The translations under genes were made by a program, and so were the position numbers. From Patiria miniata (taxonomy: Eukaryota > Echinodermata > Asteroidea > Valvatida > Asterinidae), in the NCBI RefSeq assembly GCF_015706575.1, contig NW_024037074.1:1364001-1428000 (forward strand): 64,000 bases of DNA. The letters are read 5' to 3'. The notes under the pieces are model-generated. The model was not told the DNA's origin. It did no database searches and saw only the letters and a program-made list of their open reading frames with translations. Below, in pieces: positions 1-9,699 of the stretch; the stretch's first letter is position 1, and the number at the start of each line of letters is the position of its first letter.

Positions 1-2560
1 ATGGAAAACGTTGAAGTTTTGGGGCATTTTGTTAAAATCAAAATGTTTTCTTTTCTCACTGGATACTGAATGTAATGAGTTTGAACTCTTCAGGGAATAC
101 ATTCTGGCCTCTAGGCACTCGTGTGAACTTTTGAGCAATTTTTGTCGAGTCGGATTTTTGGGTCAAAAACTGACTTTTTCGATGATGCCGGCTATGGAAA
201 ACGTTGAAATTTTAGGGGCATTTTGTAAAAGCCCAAAAAGTTTTGTTTCTCACTGGATCCTGAATGTAATGAGTTGAACTCTTCAGGGAATCAATTCTGG
301 CCTCGAGGCACCTCGTGTGAACTTTTGAGCAATTTTTGTCCAGTAGGATTTTTGGATCAAAAACTGAATTTTTCGATGATGCCGGCTATAGAAAACGTTG
401 AAATTTTAGGGGCATTTTGTAAAAAGCCAAAAAGTTTGGTTTCTCACTGGATACTGAATGTAATGAGTTGAACTCTTCAGGGAATTCAATTCTGGCCTCT
501 AGGCACCTCGCTTGAACTTTTGAGCAATTTTTGTCGAGTCGGATTTTTGGGTCAAAAACTGACTTTTTCGATGATGCCGGCTATGGAAAACGTTGAAATT
601 TTAGAAGCATTTTGTTAAAAGCCAAAAAGTTTTGTTTCTCACTGGATACTGAATGTAATGAGTTGAACTCTTCAGGGAATTCAATTCTGGCCTCTAGGCA
701 CCTCGTGTGAACTTTTGAGCAATTTTTGTCGAGTCGGATTTTTGGGTCAAAAACTGACTTTTTCGATGATGCCGGCTATGGAAAACGTTGAAGTTTTGGG
801 GGCATTTTGTTAAAATCAAAATGTTTTCTTTTCTCACTGGATACTGAATGTAATGAGTTGAACTCTTCAGGGAATTCAATTCTGGCCTTAGGCACCTCTC
901 GTGTGAACTTTTGAGCAATTTTTGTCGAGGCGGATTTTTGGGTCAAAAACTGACTTTTTCGATGATGCCGGCTATGGAAAACTTTGAAGTTTTTTGGGGC
1001 ATTTTGTTAAAATCAAAATGTTTTCTTTTCTCACTGGATACTGAATGTAATGAGTGAACTCTTCAGGGAATTCAATTCTGGCCTCTAGGCACCTCGTGTG
1101 AATTTTTGAGCAATTTTTGTCGAGTCGGATTTTTGGTCAAAAACTGACTTTTTCGATGATGCCGGCTATGGAAAACGTTGAAGTTTTGGGGTCATTTGTA
1201 AAATCAAAAAGTTTTGTTTTTTCACTGGATCCTGAATGTAATGAGTTGAACTCTTCAGGGAATTCAATTCTGGCCCCTAGGCACCTCGTGGAACTTTTGA
1301 GCAATATTTGTAGAGTTGGATTTTTGGGTCAAAAACTGACTTTTTCGATGATGCCGGCTATGGAAAACATTGAAATTTTAGGGGCATTTGTAAAAAAGCC
1401 AAAAGTTTTGTTTTCTCACTGGATCCTGAATGTAATGAGTTGAACTCTTCAGGGAATTCAATTCTGGCCTCTAGGCACCTCATTGGAACTTTTGAGCAAT
1501 TTTTGTCGAGAAGAATTTTGGGTCAAAAACTGACTTTTTCGATGATGCCGGCTATGGAAAACGTTGAAGTTTTAGGGGCATTTTGTTAAAATCAAAAAGT
1601 TTTCTTTTCTCACTGGATACTGAATGTAATGAGTTGAACTCTTCAGGGAATTCAATTCTGGCCCCTAGGCACCTCGTGTGAACTTTTGAGCAATTTTTGT
1701 CGAGTCGGATTTTTGGGTCGAAAACTGACTTTTTCGATGATGCCGGCTATGGAAAACGTTGATGTTTAGGGGGCATTTTGGTTAAATCAAAATGTTTTCT
1801 TTTTCTCACTGGATACTGAATGTAATGAGTTGAACTCTTCAGGGAATTCAATTCTGGCCCCTAGGCACCTCGTGTGAACTTTTGAGCAATTTTTGTCGAG
1901 TCGGATTTTTGGGTCAAAAACTGACTTTTTCAATGATGCCGGCTATGGAAAACGTTGAAATTTTAGTGGCATTTTGTAAAAAGCCAAAAAGTTTTGTTTT
2001 CTCACTGGATCCTGAATGTAATGAGTTGAACTCTTCAGGGAAGTCAATTCTGGCCTCTTGGCACCTCGTGTGAACTTTTGAGAAATTTTTGTCGAGTAGG
2101 ATTTTTGGGTCAAAAACTGACTTTTTCGATGATGTCGGCTATGGAAAACGTTGAAATTTTAGGGACATTTTGTAAAAAGCCAAAAAGGTTGGTTTCTCAC
2201 TGGATACTGATGAATGTAATGAGTTGAAGTCTTCAGGAATTCAATTCTGGCCTCTAGGCACCTCATGTGAACTTTGAGCAATTTTTGTCCAGTCGGATTT
2301 TTGGTCAAAAACTGACTTTTTCGATGATGCCGGCTATGGAAAACGTTGAAGTTTTGGGGCATTTTGTAAAAAAATCATAAAGTTTTCTTTTCTCACTGGA
2401 TACTGAATGTAATGAGTTGAACTCTTTAGGGAATTCAATTCTGGTCTCTAGGCACCTCATGTGAAGTTCTGAGTAATTTTGGTCAACTTTGATTTTTGGG
2501 TGAAAAACTGACTTTTTTCGATAATGCCGGCTATGGAAAACGTTGAAGTTTTGGGGGCAT
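1..2560. repeat. Tandem satellite array, unit about 195 bp
   Basis: Thirteen full copies and part of a fourteenth of one unit follow head to tail. The landmark ATGGAAAACGTTGA (or a close variant) recurs at 1, 194, 388, 583, 778, 974, 1168, 1360, 1554, 1749, 1945, 2141, 2336 and 2533, giving spacings of 192-197 bp. Copies differ by scattered substitutions and 1-3 bp indels. The array continues off the left edge and stops abruptly near 2560. The short reading frames across it shift between copies and are not genes. The period is close to a nucleosome repeat length, which is common for satellites; that parallel is inference. Confidence 0.96.
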
Positions 2561-2690
2561 GAAGCAGCGAGCTTGTAAAATGCTTGCTCAAATCAATACT
2601 AGCTTACTCTAGCTTGTCGCAAGCTTGTTAAGATTGGTACAAGCTGATGGCAAGCTTACGGCAAGCTAATTTTTGTGTAAGCTATAGTCC
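2561..2690. repeat. AAGCTT-rich spacer with short inverted repeats
   Basis: Immediately after the satellite, the motif AAGCTTG/CAAGCTT recurs in both orientations within about 130 bp, together with AGCTTAC and GTAAGCT. It can fold into several small hairpins. No gene is visible. Confidence 0.5.
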
Positions 2691-3960
2691 CTATAGCAAA
2701 GTTTGTGCCGAAGAGTGAAGTCATGGTGACGTCATCCCATATGGGTCACTTGATGTTATCTGAAATGTGCATATTTTAGAGTCCTATATCTACAGAACTG
2801 TAAGTCCCATTGGGTTGAAACTTGGCATGTAGGTAGACCTGGATGTGTTATAGGTAAACATTGAGGTGACGTCATGATGACATCATTGTGCGATTTATAT
2901 TAGTTTTTGCTTTTTTGGACCTTTAAGCCAGATCTCATGAACGCAACATGCAAAATTCATGTGTGACATCATCATGACATTATCAAAAATGCGATTTTTG
3001 AAAAAAAACGTATAAGGGAAGGTCCGATTGTCATGAAACTTGGTGGATAGCTAGATCATGGTACTAGTATGCAAAAGCCGAAATGACACCATCATAATGT
3101 CATCGCATGATTTTTTTATAATTTTTTTTAATATTTACAATTTCTTTCGGCTTCCAAAAATTAAAACACTTTCTTTCATTGGATTGACTTCTAGCTTGGT
3201 ACAAGCCAAGACCACAATGCGAAAATGTCATTGAAAAGTGTTATCAAGATGACTTCATCGTAAGGCATGTGACGTCATCATAAACGTGCATTTTTAAAGT
3301 CTCACATTTAGAAAACTATCAGTCCGAATGGGTCAAAATTGCTTATGAAGGTAGTCCCATACGTCTGATTTAATATGGATTTATTTCTTTTTTACGATAA
3401 TATATCTCACAGATGCTACATAATAAATTATAATATTCTTGTGCCGTATACTTGAAACGTTGTACATGCATAGTTTGGGTCGTGTTGTTGATAAAAAAAA
3501 AAACATAATGCAGAAAAAAAAACATAATGCAGAAAAGCCCTATGTTCTGTTGCAAACAGACATAGATCTCTAGTTTCTATCTTCTTCTTCATTTTGTTCT
3601 ATTTCAAAGTCCATTGACTTTGTGCACATCTTTTCTACCCTCCACTTTTGGCATTAATCTTTGTCATTCATTATTCGAAGTTAGCATAGGCATAGTCCCT
3701 ATAGCAAAGATGTGTCCCGAAGATTGACGTCATGATGACGTCATCATGGGTCATGTGACGTCATCTTTCATGTGCATATTACAAAGTCCTATATCTACAG
3801 AACTGTAAGTCCAATTAGGCTGAAACTTGATGTAGGTAGAAGTGAATAAGCCTATCGTATCATGGACTACAAGTCACATGACACAGTGATGACGTCATCA
3901 TGTGACATGTGATGTCATAATTCAAAGGCCTATGAGAATGTAGTCACATATTATATGCCA
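2686..3960. repeat. Dispersed repeat with reiterated TGACGTCA palindromes
   Basis: A segment beginning TAGTCCCTATAGCAAAG at about 2690 is repeated at about 3690 with the same downstream order: TGACGTCA motifs, then a CCTATATCTACAGAACTG block, then a GGTTGAAACTTG block. Degenerate extra copies of the last block lie near 3020-3060 and 3300-3350, so the region looks like a decayed tandem of units of roughly 250-500 bp. Perfect or near-perfect TGACGTCA sites occur at about 2727, 2868, 3268, 3727, 3738, 3757 and 3888. No coding region is evident. Confidence 0.75.
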
Positions 3961-4365
3961 CCATTTATTATAAACAGAACTACACATCCTTCCTTGATGG
4001 AACTTTTACTTGAAACTTTACATGTCACCCGTCACAAAAAATTACCGAAACAGCCCTGTGTTTGTCCACAAACATAAATCTAGTATTGTACTTTCAAACT
4101 GTATAGTGGAATTAGAAAAAGTTCATGGACACCTTAAGGACCATACTTTTTGCAATATTTCCAACCAATTAAAAGTGCAGGCCTTATAATTTTGGTCTCA
4201 TACCGGCTTGATCATCACTTTCACAAAAGATCAAGTTTTTTAAGCTCTGGCAGGAGCTTCTACGTTGCACTCGGTGGTTGGTCAATCAGATGATGCTTAG
4301 TGTGCACTCTCACTTGTTTCATTCTGAATCATGTCTTTCAACTACAGTTTAGTGGGGCCTACACA

Positions 4366-4485
4366 ATGTTCCCCAATACCTATGTTCCCCAATACCGATG
4401 TTCCCCGGGTAAGGGTTAGGGTTATAGGGTAAGGATTTCGGGGAACATCGAATTGGGGAACATCAGTATTAGGGAACATAGGTAT
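4366..4485. mobile_element. Short fold-back element with telomere-like loop
   Basis: The left arm carries GTTCCCCAATACC twice and then GATGTTCCCCGG. The right arm is its inverted counterpart (CGGGGAACATC, TTGGGGAACAT, TAGGGAACATA). The loop between them is GGTAAGGGTTAGGGTTATAG, a TTAGGG-like sequence. This fits a non-autonomous fold-back or MITE element. A related element, with GTTCTGACA-type arms and the same kind of loop, lies at 27795-28712. Confidence 0.7.
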
Positions 4486-4708
4486 GTACCCCAGTTTAGT
4501 TGATGATTTCAAAATAGTACATTGTTGCAGGGGAAAGGATTCTCCGTCCTGCAGAGCCTATCCAGCGTTTTCGTGGTGGCTGTCTTTCCGCGTCCATCAT
4601 GGAATAGGTTGTAATTGATCTCTGTTTCTAGCTGCAATACACATACAAAATGTATAATTGTTCAAGCCTTTGTCCCTTAGAAAATAAACCCAAATTGTGG
4701 TGTTGCAG

Positions 4709-4858
4709 GTTGTTGGAGAACTAGAACAAAACGATGCTGATCAAGTGGCCGAGCTCATGGCACACCAGCCTGCAACCCAACATGCCTACTACGTGGCCGC
4801 CCAGGACACGCGGGACAAGATACAAGCATGTAGCTTGCTGGCAACCGTCCTCCATAAG
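4709..4858 (+). CDS. Orphan exon-like segment, 50 codons, function unknown
   Basis: A segment of exactly 50 codons is bounded by a plausible acceptor (TGTTGCAG ending at 4708) and donor (AAG then GTATGG at 4859). It contains the run MAHQPATQHAYY followed by an alanine/leucine-rich helix. A His-xx-xTxxxYY pattern like this is seen near the C-terminus of tyrosine-recombinase-like proteins of Crypton/Ngaro-type elements, so it may be a remnant of such an element. It may equally be one exon of a gene whose other exons I could not find. Codon use looks coding, but no partner exon with a matching phase is visible within 2 kb on either side. Confidence 0.3.
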
Positions 4859-5779
4859 GTATGGTTGGAGAACAACGTTAATATACAATGTATCTCTGAT
4901 GTTTTAAATTGAGTAAACTATGTAAAATATTTTACGTAAATAAACAAGCAATCTGGCCCTGTTTTTATAATGAATAGAAAAAAAAGAAACAAATGTTAAA
5001 CATTTTGTACAAAACAGATAGTTATCTGGCTCTACTTATACGGTTTCTTGTGACACTTAAAATATTTCTCACAGAGTACTTATATGGTGCATGGAAATTG
5101 TCTTTTAAGTAATGAATTGCATAAAAACTAGTTGTGATTCTTTCATTTTGTTTTATTTGGTTTTATTTGAAGGGTGTTGCGCCCTTGACACCGACACTCG
5201 AAAACTTGTAAGTTTTATATCCAATGAACTTTTAACAGGTTAGGTTTTAAACATTCTTCTTTGCATTTTGAATGGTGTTAGTATTGGAAAAAACCACCAA
5301 AATGCATGAAAAGCAAATGATGCCTTTAATATCCCAGTACTTAAAGGAGCTCCATAAAATCACAACAGGGTATCCAGTGGCTGTAATGACCTGTGCAGTG
5401 CGACATGTACACACTCGTTGAATGTGTACCATAATTTCTAATCACGAGGAAAAATGTTTCTGGGTATGGAGGACACTGTCATCTGATTAACATAGTAAGT
5501 TAATATCGAGGGGAAAAACGGCTACAAACCTGACGCAATTCCTCAATTTGGAAAAAAAAGAGAAAGGGCGATTGATTGATGAAGGTTGTTATTATTTTGA
5601 CACCCTTCTAATGCGATGGACTCAATCGAAGCTGTTCTACAATGGCTTGTAAGTTTAGTGCTTACATTTTCGACTCTGAAATGGTACTTAGAGAGAAATA
5701 GGCCAATTACCCTGCGAATAACAAGTGTAACATTTCTAGCAACCTGGTTGTGTTTCTTTAGGTCACGTTTGACCTGAAT
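4859..5779. other. No gene seen
   Basis: AT-rich DNA with homopolymer runs. I find no exon with convincing splice sites, no RNA gene and no clear repeat structure. Confidence 0.5.
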
Positions 5780-6280
5780 TATACAGGTGGAAAAAATACA
5801 AAACCGAGATTTTATTGCTAATTGGAACAGAAGTAGGGCACATGTGTATCAAAGGGGGATATCCTCTGTTAGGGTTGAATCTCCTCTTTAAAATGACACC
5901 CTGATCATGTCCTTACATTCTCGGTTGACTGAGCAGTGACCATTCGTTTGAAAGGCTCTTTTTAGAGACTTGCGCCACTTTTCATGGTGAAATCTTTTAT
6001 TTCCCCACCTGCATTGATTGGCAACCATAGCCTTTCACTCTGTGACAAATGACACAACAAAAACCACAATTGAAAAGTGATGCAATTTTCTAAATAGACC
6101 CTTTCATAAAGTTGGTCACTGCTCAGTCAACCGTGAATGTAATGACATGACCAGGGTGTCATTTTAAAGAGGAGATTCAACCCTAACAGAGGATATCTCC
6201 CTTTGATTCCCATGTGCCGTACTTCTGTTCCAATTAGCAATAATATGTCGGTTTCGGGTTTTTTTATCCACCCTGTATAT
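5780..6280. mobile_element. MITE with long terminal inverted repeats, Tc1/mariner-like ends
   Basis: The left end TATACAGGTGGAAAAAATAC and the right end (TTTTTTATCCACCCTGTATA) are inverted copies. The inversion extends for about 170 bp inward and includes GACACCCTGATCATGTCCTT against GACATGACCAGGGTGTC and GTTGACTGAGCAGTGACC against its complement. It ends in TA, as expected for Tc1/mariner-type TA duplications. The centre has no transposase, so it is non-autonomous. Related ends (TACAGGGTGAGTAAAA) occur at 14001 and 14493. Confidence 0.8.
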
Positions 6281-6357
6281 CAAAGGTGCTAGTATAATCC
6301 TGTGACGCATTGAGTTTTGAGTTGGGTTACAAATATGGAGTGCAAAGTTAACATTTA

Positions 6358-6712
6358 ATCCTAAAAGAGAGATATCTCTATTTCTTAGAGAGGTGTATCT
6401 ATTCCCAGACGTGCCAAGTGACATTAAATTCCAAATTTGAAATATATATTTAAGATTTCCAATAGAGGTATCTCTGTTAGAAATGGAGATATATCTCTAT
6501 TTTAAAAATATATAGTTCTATTTGAAATAGAGATATCCCTATTTCTAATAGGGAAATATATCGGGATTAAATATTTATCCCGAAATAGAGATATCTCTTT
6601 CGGAATTACCATTTAATCCCGAAATAGAGATATCTCTATAAAAAATGTAGCTACTAGAAATAGAGATACCGCTTTTGAAACAGAGACATCTCTATTTCGG
6701 GATTACTTGTAA
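6358..6712. repeat. Iterated palindrome AGAGATATCTCT
   Basis: Within about 350 bp the self-complementary core AGAGATATCTCT, or half of it flanked by GAAATAGAG/CTCTATTTC, recurs roughly ten times, with TATCCCGAAATAGAGA as a common extension. The stretch is very AT-rich and can form many alternative hairpins. It lies between the MITE at 5780-6280 and the GPCR promoter region and does not encode a protein. Confidence 0.75.
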
Positions 6713-7645
6713 TTGTTAAATTTGCATGCCATTTTCACTGTGGAAAACTGTTACATGGAGCATCAACTATAACTACGACTATATGCAAATTCAAGAAGAA
6801 AGAACGCTTTGTCCTAACATGATTTACTATATGCCTTATAATAAGCATTTTGAAGTATGGCGAGTGACGCCAATATTGCGGAGGACGCTAATAAGAGGGT
6901 ACATTTCAGTAAATACTAAAGAGTAAGTAGCACCCTCCTATTTATAGGAATGCTGTGTCTGCCATGCTTCAAAATCGCAAACTACGAAAACATGTGGTTA
7001 ACGATATGAAAGATTCTGACATATTTTTATCGGGAGATCGCAAAAACGTCATGGACTCTAAAATAGGACTTCTCCCTAAAACTCTGAAATAACTGTTAAG
7101 AAGCCGTGCTTGTCAGCAATACAGGTGGAACAGCCGAAGCACAATGTAGGCCTATCTGATGAAGTAGGCTATAGTTCATACTAAAACAAACAAATCAAGC
7201 ATTCTCTTTTCTTTCATGAAAGTGTTATTTTATAAGGTAGACATTCCCAACTATGCATAGGAAGACAACCAATATTCACAATTTAATTTAGTTCAATACA
7301 CAATCACATTGCGACGAAACTCATCCGTTGTTTGAACATACCAGCAGAAAATCGGTTGACAAACCGGCGGGAAGAAGAATTAGGCCTATGTCAATGACAA
7401 GTACAGGTTGGTTTGTGGTAATGACCATGCGCGTGCGTGGTTTGACAGCACTGAATGATCAAATGGTGCGGCGCCAATAAACACTTCGGGCTCGTTGTGC
7501 TGGTATAATAATTCCTGCCTAGTAGCTGGCTTTATGACATACGTTTCTCTGTATCCCGCCATAAAAGACGGATTCCTCTTATAATATGCTGTATTTAGTC
7601 CACTCCTGCAGTCATTAATTGCATTTGTATTGGAGACTAAGCAAG
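6713..7645 (+). other. Upstream region of the GPCR gene
   Basis: No other gene is visible. TATA-like strings occur at about 7503 (TATAATAATT) and 7560 (CATAAAAGACGG), 86-143 bp ahead of the receptor start codon. They could be the core promoter, but start-site evidence is lacking. No upstream exon could be identified with confidence. Confidence 0.3.
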
Positions 7646-8797
7646 ATGGAAGAGGACGTGCGGGTGAATATGACTAGCGAGTGTAGCAGCTTGCCATCAT
7701 GGAACCTGACTTCGCGGGAGGATGCGAGAATATACCTCCTTGACGATAGCACCAGCACGACAATGCTGACCGTTCTTTTCACCATCCTAGCCGTCGGCAT
7801 CCCGGGCAATCTTGCCTTTCTCTTCGTAGTGGCTCGTGTGCCGTACATGCGGACCACCACCAATGTCTACCTGTCTAGCCTGGCCGTGGCCGACCTCATG
7901 TTCCTGATCAGCAGCATAGTGCAGTACAGCTTCTATCTTACGAAGCCCGTCCGCAGTCACCTACCCACTGCCTCCACCATGGGCTGTGTGGGCGCCTTCT
8001 TCCCCCAGTACGTCACCTATTTCGCCTCCATCTCCATGGTGAGCCTGGTCACTCACGAGCAATACAACGCCATCTGTAAGCCGTTCCTCAACCACGGACA
8101 GCAGGGCGGCACGAGGATGAAGCAGAGCTTCAAGTTGGCAGTCGGTAGCTGGCTGGTGGCCTTTGGCCTGGCTGGTGTAGTTACGGTGCGATACGCGAAT
8201 CTCTTTAGATTCTGCGCGATCTGGCCGGATGAGGAACCTTACCACGACCTACCGGTCCAGTTGGGATACTGTGTGGCCGTCAGTCGCTGGGGACTGATTG
8301 TCGGTCATGTCTTAGAATCCATCGTCCTCATCATCGCGATGATTACTAATGCAATCATGTACAGCCTGATCATCATCAATCTCAATACCAGAGTGAGACG
8401 CAAGCGTGAGCAGAACCCAGTCACGCACTCGTCATCAGTCCGCACCCAGCAAGCTCGTCATATCCGTAACCAAGTAGCCCGAATGCTGATTATTAAATGT
8501 GCCGTGTTCTTTCTCTGCCAGGCGCCCTTCATCGCCTTATGCCTAGGCTTCCTCGTGGAGAATCTAGCCGGGGTCCCGCATGACGTCACGCACCGGAAGT
8601 TGGTGCTCGCCCTCACCGTCAGTCACGTGTTTGTGCTTTTGAATTCGGCGGTCAATCCGATCATCTACAACGTGACGAGCAGCCATTACAGACGAGCCTT
8701 TGTGAAAGTCTTCTTCCGTTCAAGACACAGAGCTGAACGACTGAACAACATTGATGTTGAAGAACCCAAGAATTACGTAGCTGTAACAGCACAGTGA
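7646..8797 (+). CDS. Class A (rhodopsin-type) GPCR, neuropeptide-receptor-like
   Basis: Single-exon receptor of 383 residues in the plasma membrane. I chose the ATG at 7646 because it has a good Kozak context (AAGATGG); no ATG precedes it in frame. The N-terminus has two N-glycosylation sequons (Asn8, Asn20) before TM1 (about 39-62, Asn55 = N1.50). TM2 has LAVADL with Asp83 (2.50), and TM3 starts with Cys114 for the disulfide. TM4 has Trp169 (4.50). TM6 (about 280-303) is followed by TM7 with NPIIY at 337-341, then a basic tail. The TM1-TM2 region (YMRTTTNVYLSSLAVADL) resembles thyrotropin-releasing-hormone and related peptide receptors. Two hallmark residues are changed: the DRY Arg is Gln139 (EQY) and the CWxP Trp is Gln292 (CQAP). 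The reading frame is intact and codon use is GC-richer than the surroundings. The ligand cannot be told from sequence. Confidence 0.93.
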   Translation: MEEDVRVNMTSECSSLPSWNLTSREDARIYLLDDSTSTTMLTVLFTILAVGIPGNLAFLFVVARVPYMRTTTNVYLSSLAVADLMFLISSIVQYSFYLTKPVRSHLPTASTMGCVGAFFPQYVTYFASISMVSLVTHEQYNAICKPFLNHGQQGGTRMKQSFKLAVGSWLVAFGLAGVVTVRYANLFRFCAIWPDEEPYHDLPVQLGYCVAVSRWGLIVGHVLESIVLIIAMITNAIMYSLIIINLNTRVRRKREQNPVTHSSSVRTQQARHIRNQVARMLIIKCAVFFLCQAPFIALCLGFLVENLAGVPHDVTHRKLVLALTVSHVFVLLNSAVNPIIYNVTSSHYRRAFVKVFFRSRHRAERLNNIDVEEPKNYVAVTAQ

Positions 8798-9107
8798 CCA
8801 TGAACTCCAACATGAGTAACGAACCTTTGGGTGGGGAGGGTACGTGTCTTTTAAGTCCAGGGCGTATGGTTGATGGTTGGATACCCCTCGTACATGTAAG
8901 TTCTAATTCTTTCCCTGTTCCCTTTCTCCCCGCTTATATCGGCTTGCCATTGATCCCCTCCCATTTATGTGCCACAGGCTTTTTGTCATTATACATATAA
9001 TTCCATCAATCCAGATGTTTTATTTATTTACTTATTTATTTATTTATTTATTCGAGGCCCAAATTTGTTTGTTTTATTTGTGGTTTGTACTCTTTGAAGG
9101 TTTGCAT
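8798..9107. other. 3' flank of the GPCR, no gene
   Basis: Likely 3' untranslated DNA. A (TTTA)n run lies at about 9022-9052. No exon is supported. Confidence 0.4.
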
Positions 9108-9530
9108 GGTTGAAAAAGATACTAAGACAAGATAAGTTTGCGGTAGCACCATGTGAATAAATCTCTTTTGTGAGTATGTTCGGGTTCTGAAGAGAGCCCA
9201 TAGGCGTAGCCAGCGGGGGGTAAGGGGGTATTTACCCCCCCCCCCCCAATATTTTGAAAAGACTGTCCTTTTCCATTCAAATGCCCTTTTTTTCACCAGC
9301 GCTTACCCCCCCCCCCCCAATATTTGTAAAGAGCGTCCTTTTTTTCTTAACAAGTGCCCCTTTTTTTCTTAACAAGTGCCCTTTTTTCCAAAAAAGTGCG
9401 ACTTTTCCCGAAAAAATGCCCTGTGAAAAAAAATTATTGTGCCCTTTTTTGTTCCATCGGCCGTTACGGCTGCCTTTTTTGAATGCCGCACATTCACATG
9501 GTGCTACCGCAAACTTATCTTGTCTTAGTT
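9108..9530. mobile_element. Fold-back element with an inserted C/G-run repeat
   Basis: AGACAAGATAAGTTTGCGGT at about 9121 is present in inverted form at about 9499-9529 (GGTGCTACCGCAAACTTATC). Between the arms lies AGGCGTAGCCAGCGGGGGG followed by CCCCCCC runs. GGCGTAGCCAG starts are common at hAT-type non-autonomous elements. This is probably a fold-back element with a second insertion inside it; the inner right boundary is unclear. Confidence 0.5.
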
Positions 9531-9690
9531 TGTACTCTTGTCAGTTTTTTTCATATTGTTGTGTCTATTGTACAATGTGTGTGTTTTTATGGTCTTAATG
9601 TGAGTTTTTTTTTATGTGAATGTGCAGAACGAGGAGAAAAGTTTCATGTTTTACATTATGAGAATAAATTGAATTGAATTGATTGTCAAC
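9531..9690 (+). repeat. Possible 3' tail of a non-LTR retrotransposon
   Basis: The sequence ends in AATAAATTGAATTGAATTGA, a polyadenylation-like signal merging into a short GAATT repeat, as is typical for 3' ends of animal LINEs. No reverse-transcriptase coding sequence precedes it, so at most it is a short 3' fragment. Confidence 0.3.
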
Positions 9691-9699
9691 CACGAATCT

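Noticed and set aside
11..2362. Several open frames of 60-110 codons in the first 2.4 kb, with repeats of a GFLGQKLTFSMMPAMENVEI-like peptide
   Set aside because: They are readings of the 195-bp satellite; frames shift from copy to copy and have no independent support.
4532..4588. A second exon before the orphan segment at 4709
   Set aside because: An acceptor-like GTTGCAG is present, but no frame joins to the 4709 exon without a stop or phase clash.
7619..7645. Upstream TTG codon as the receptor start
   Set aside because: It is not an ATG; the ATG at 7646 has a good Kozak context and the nine extra residues have no similarity to receptors.
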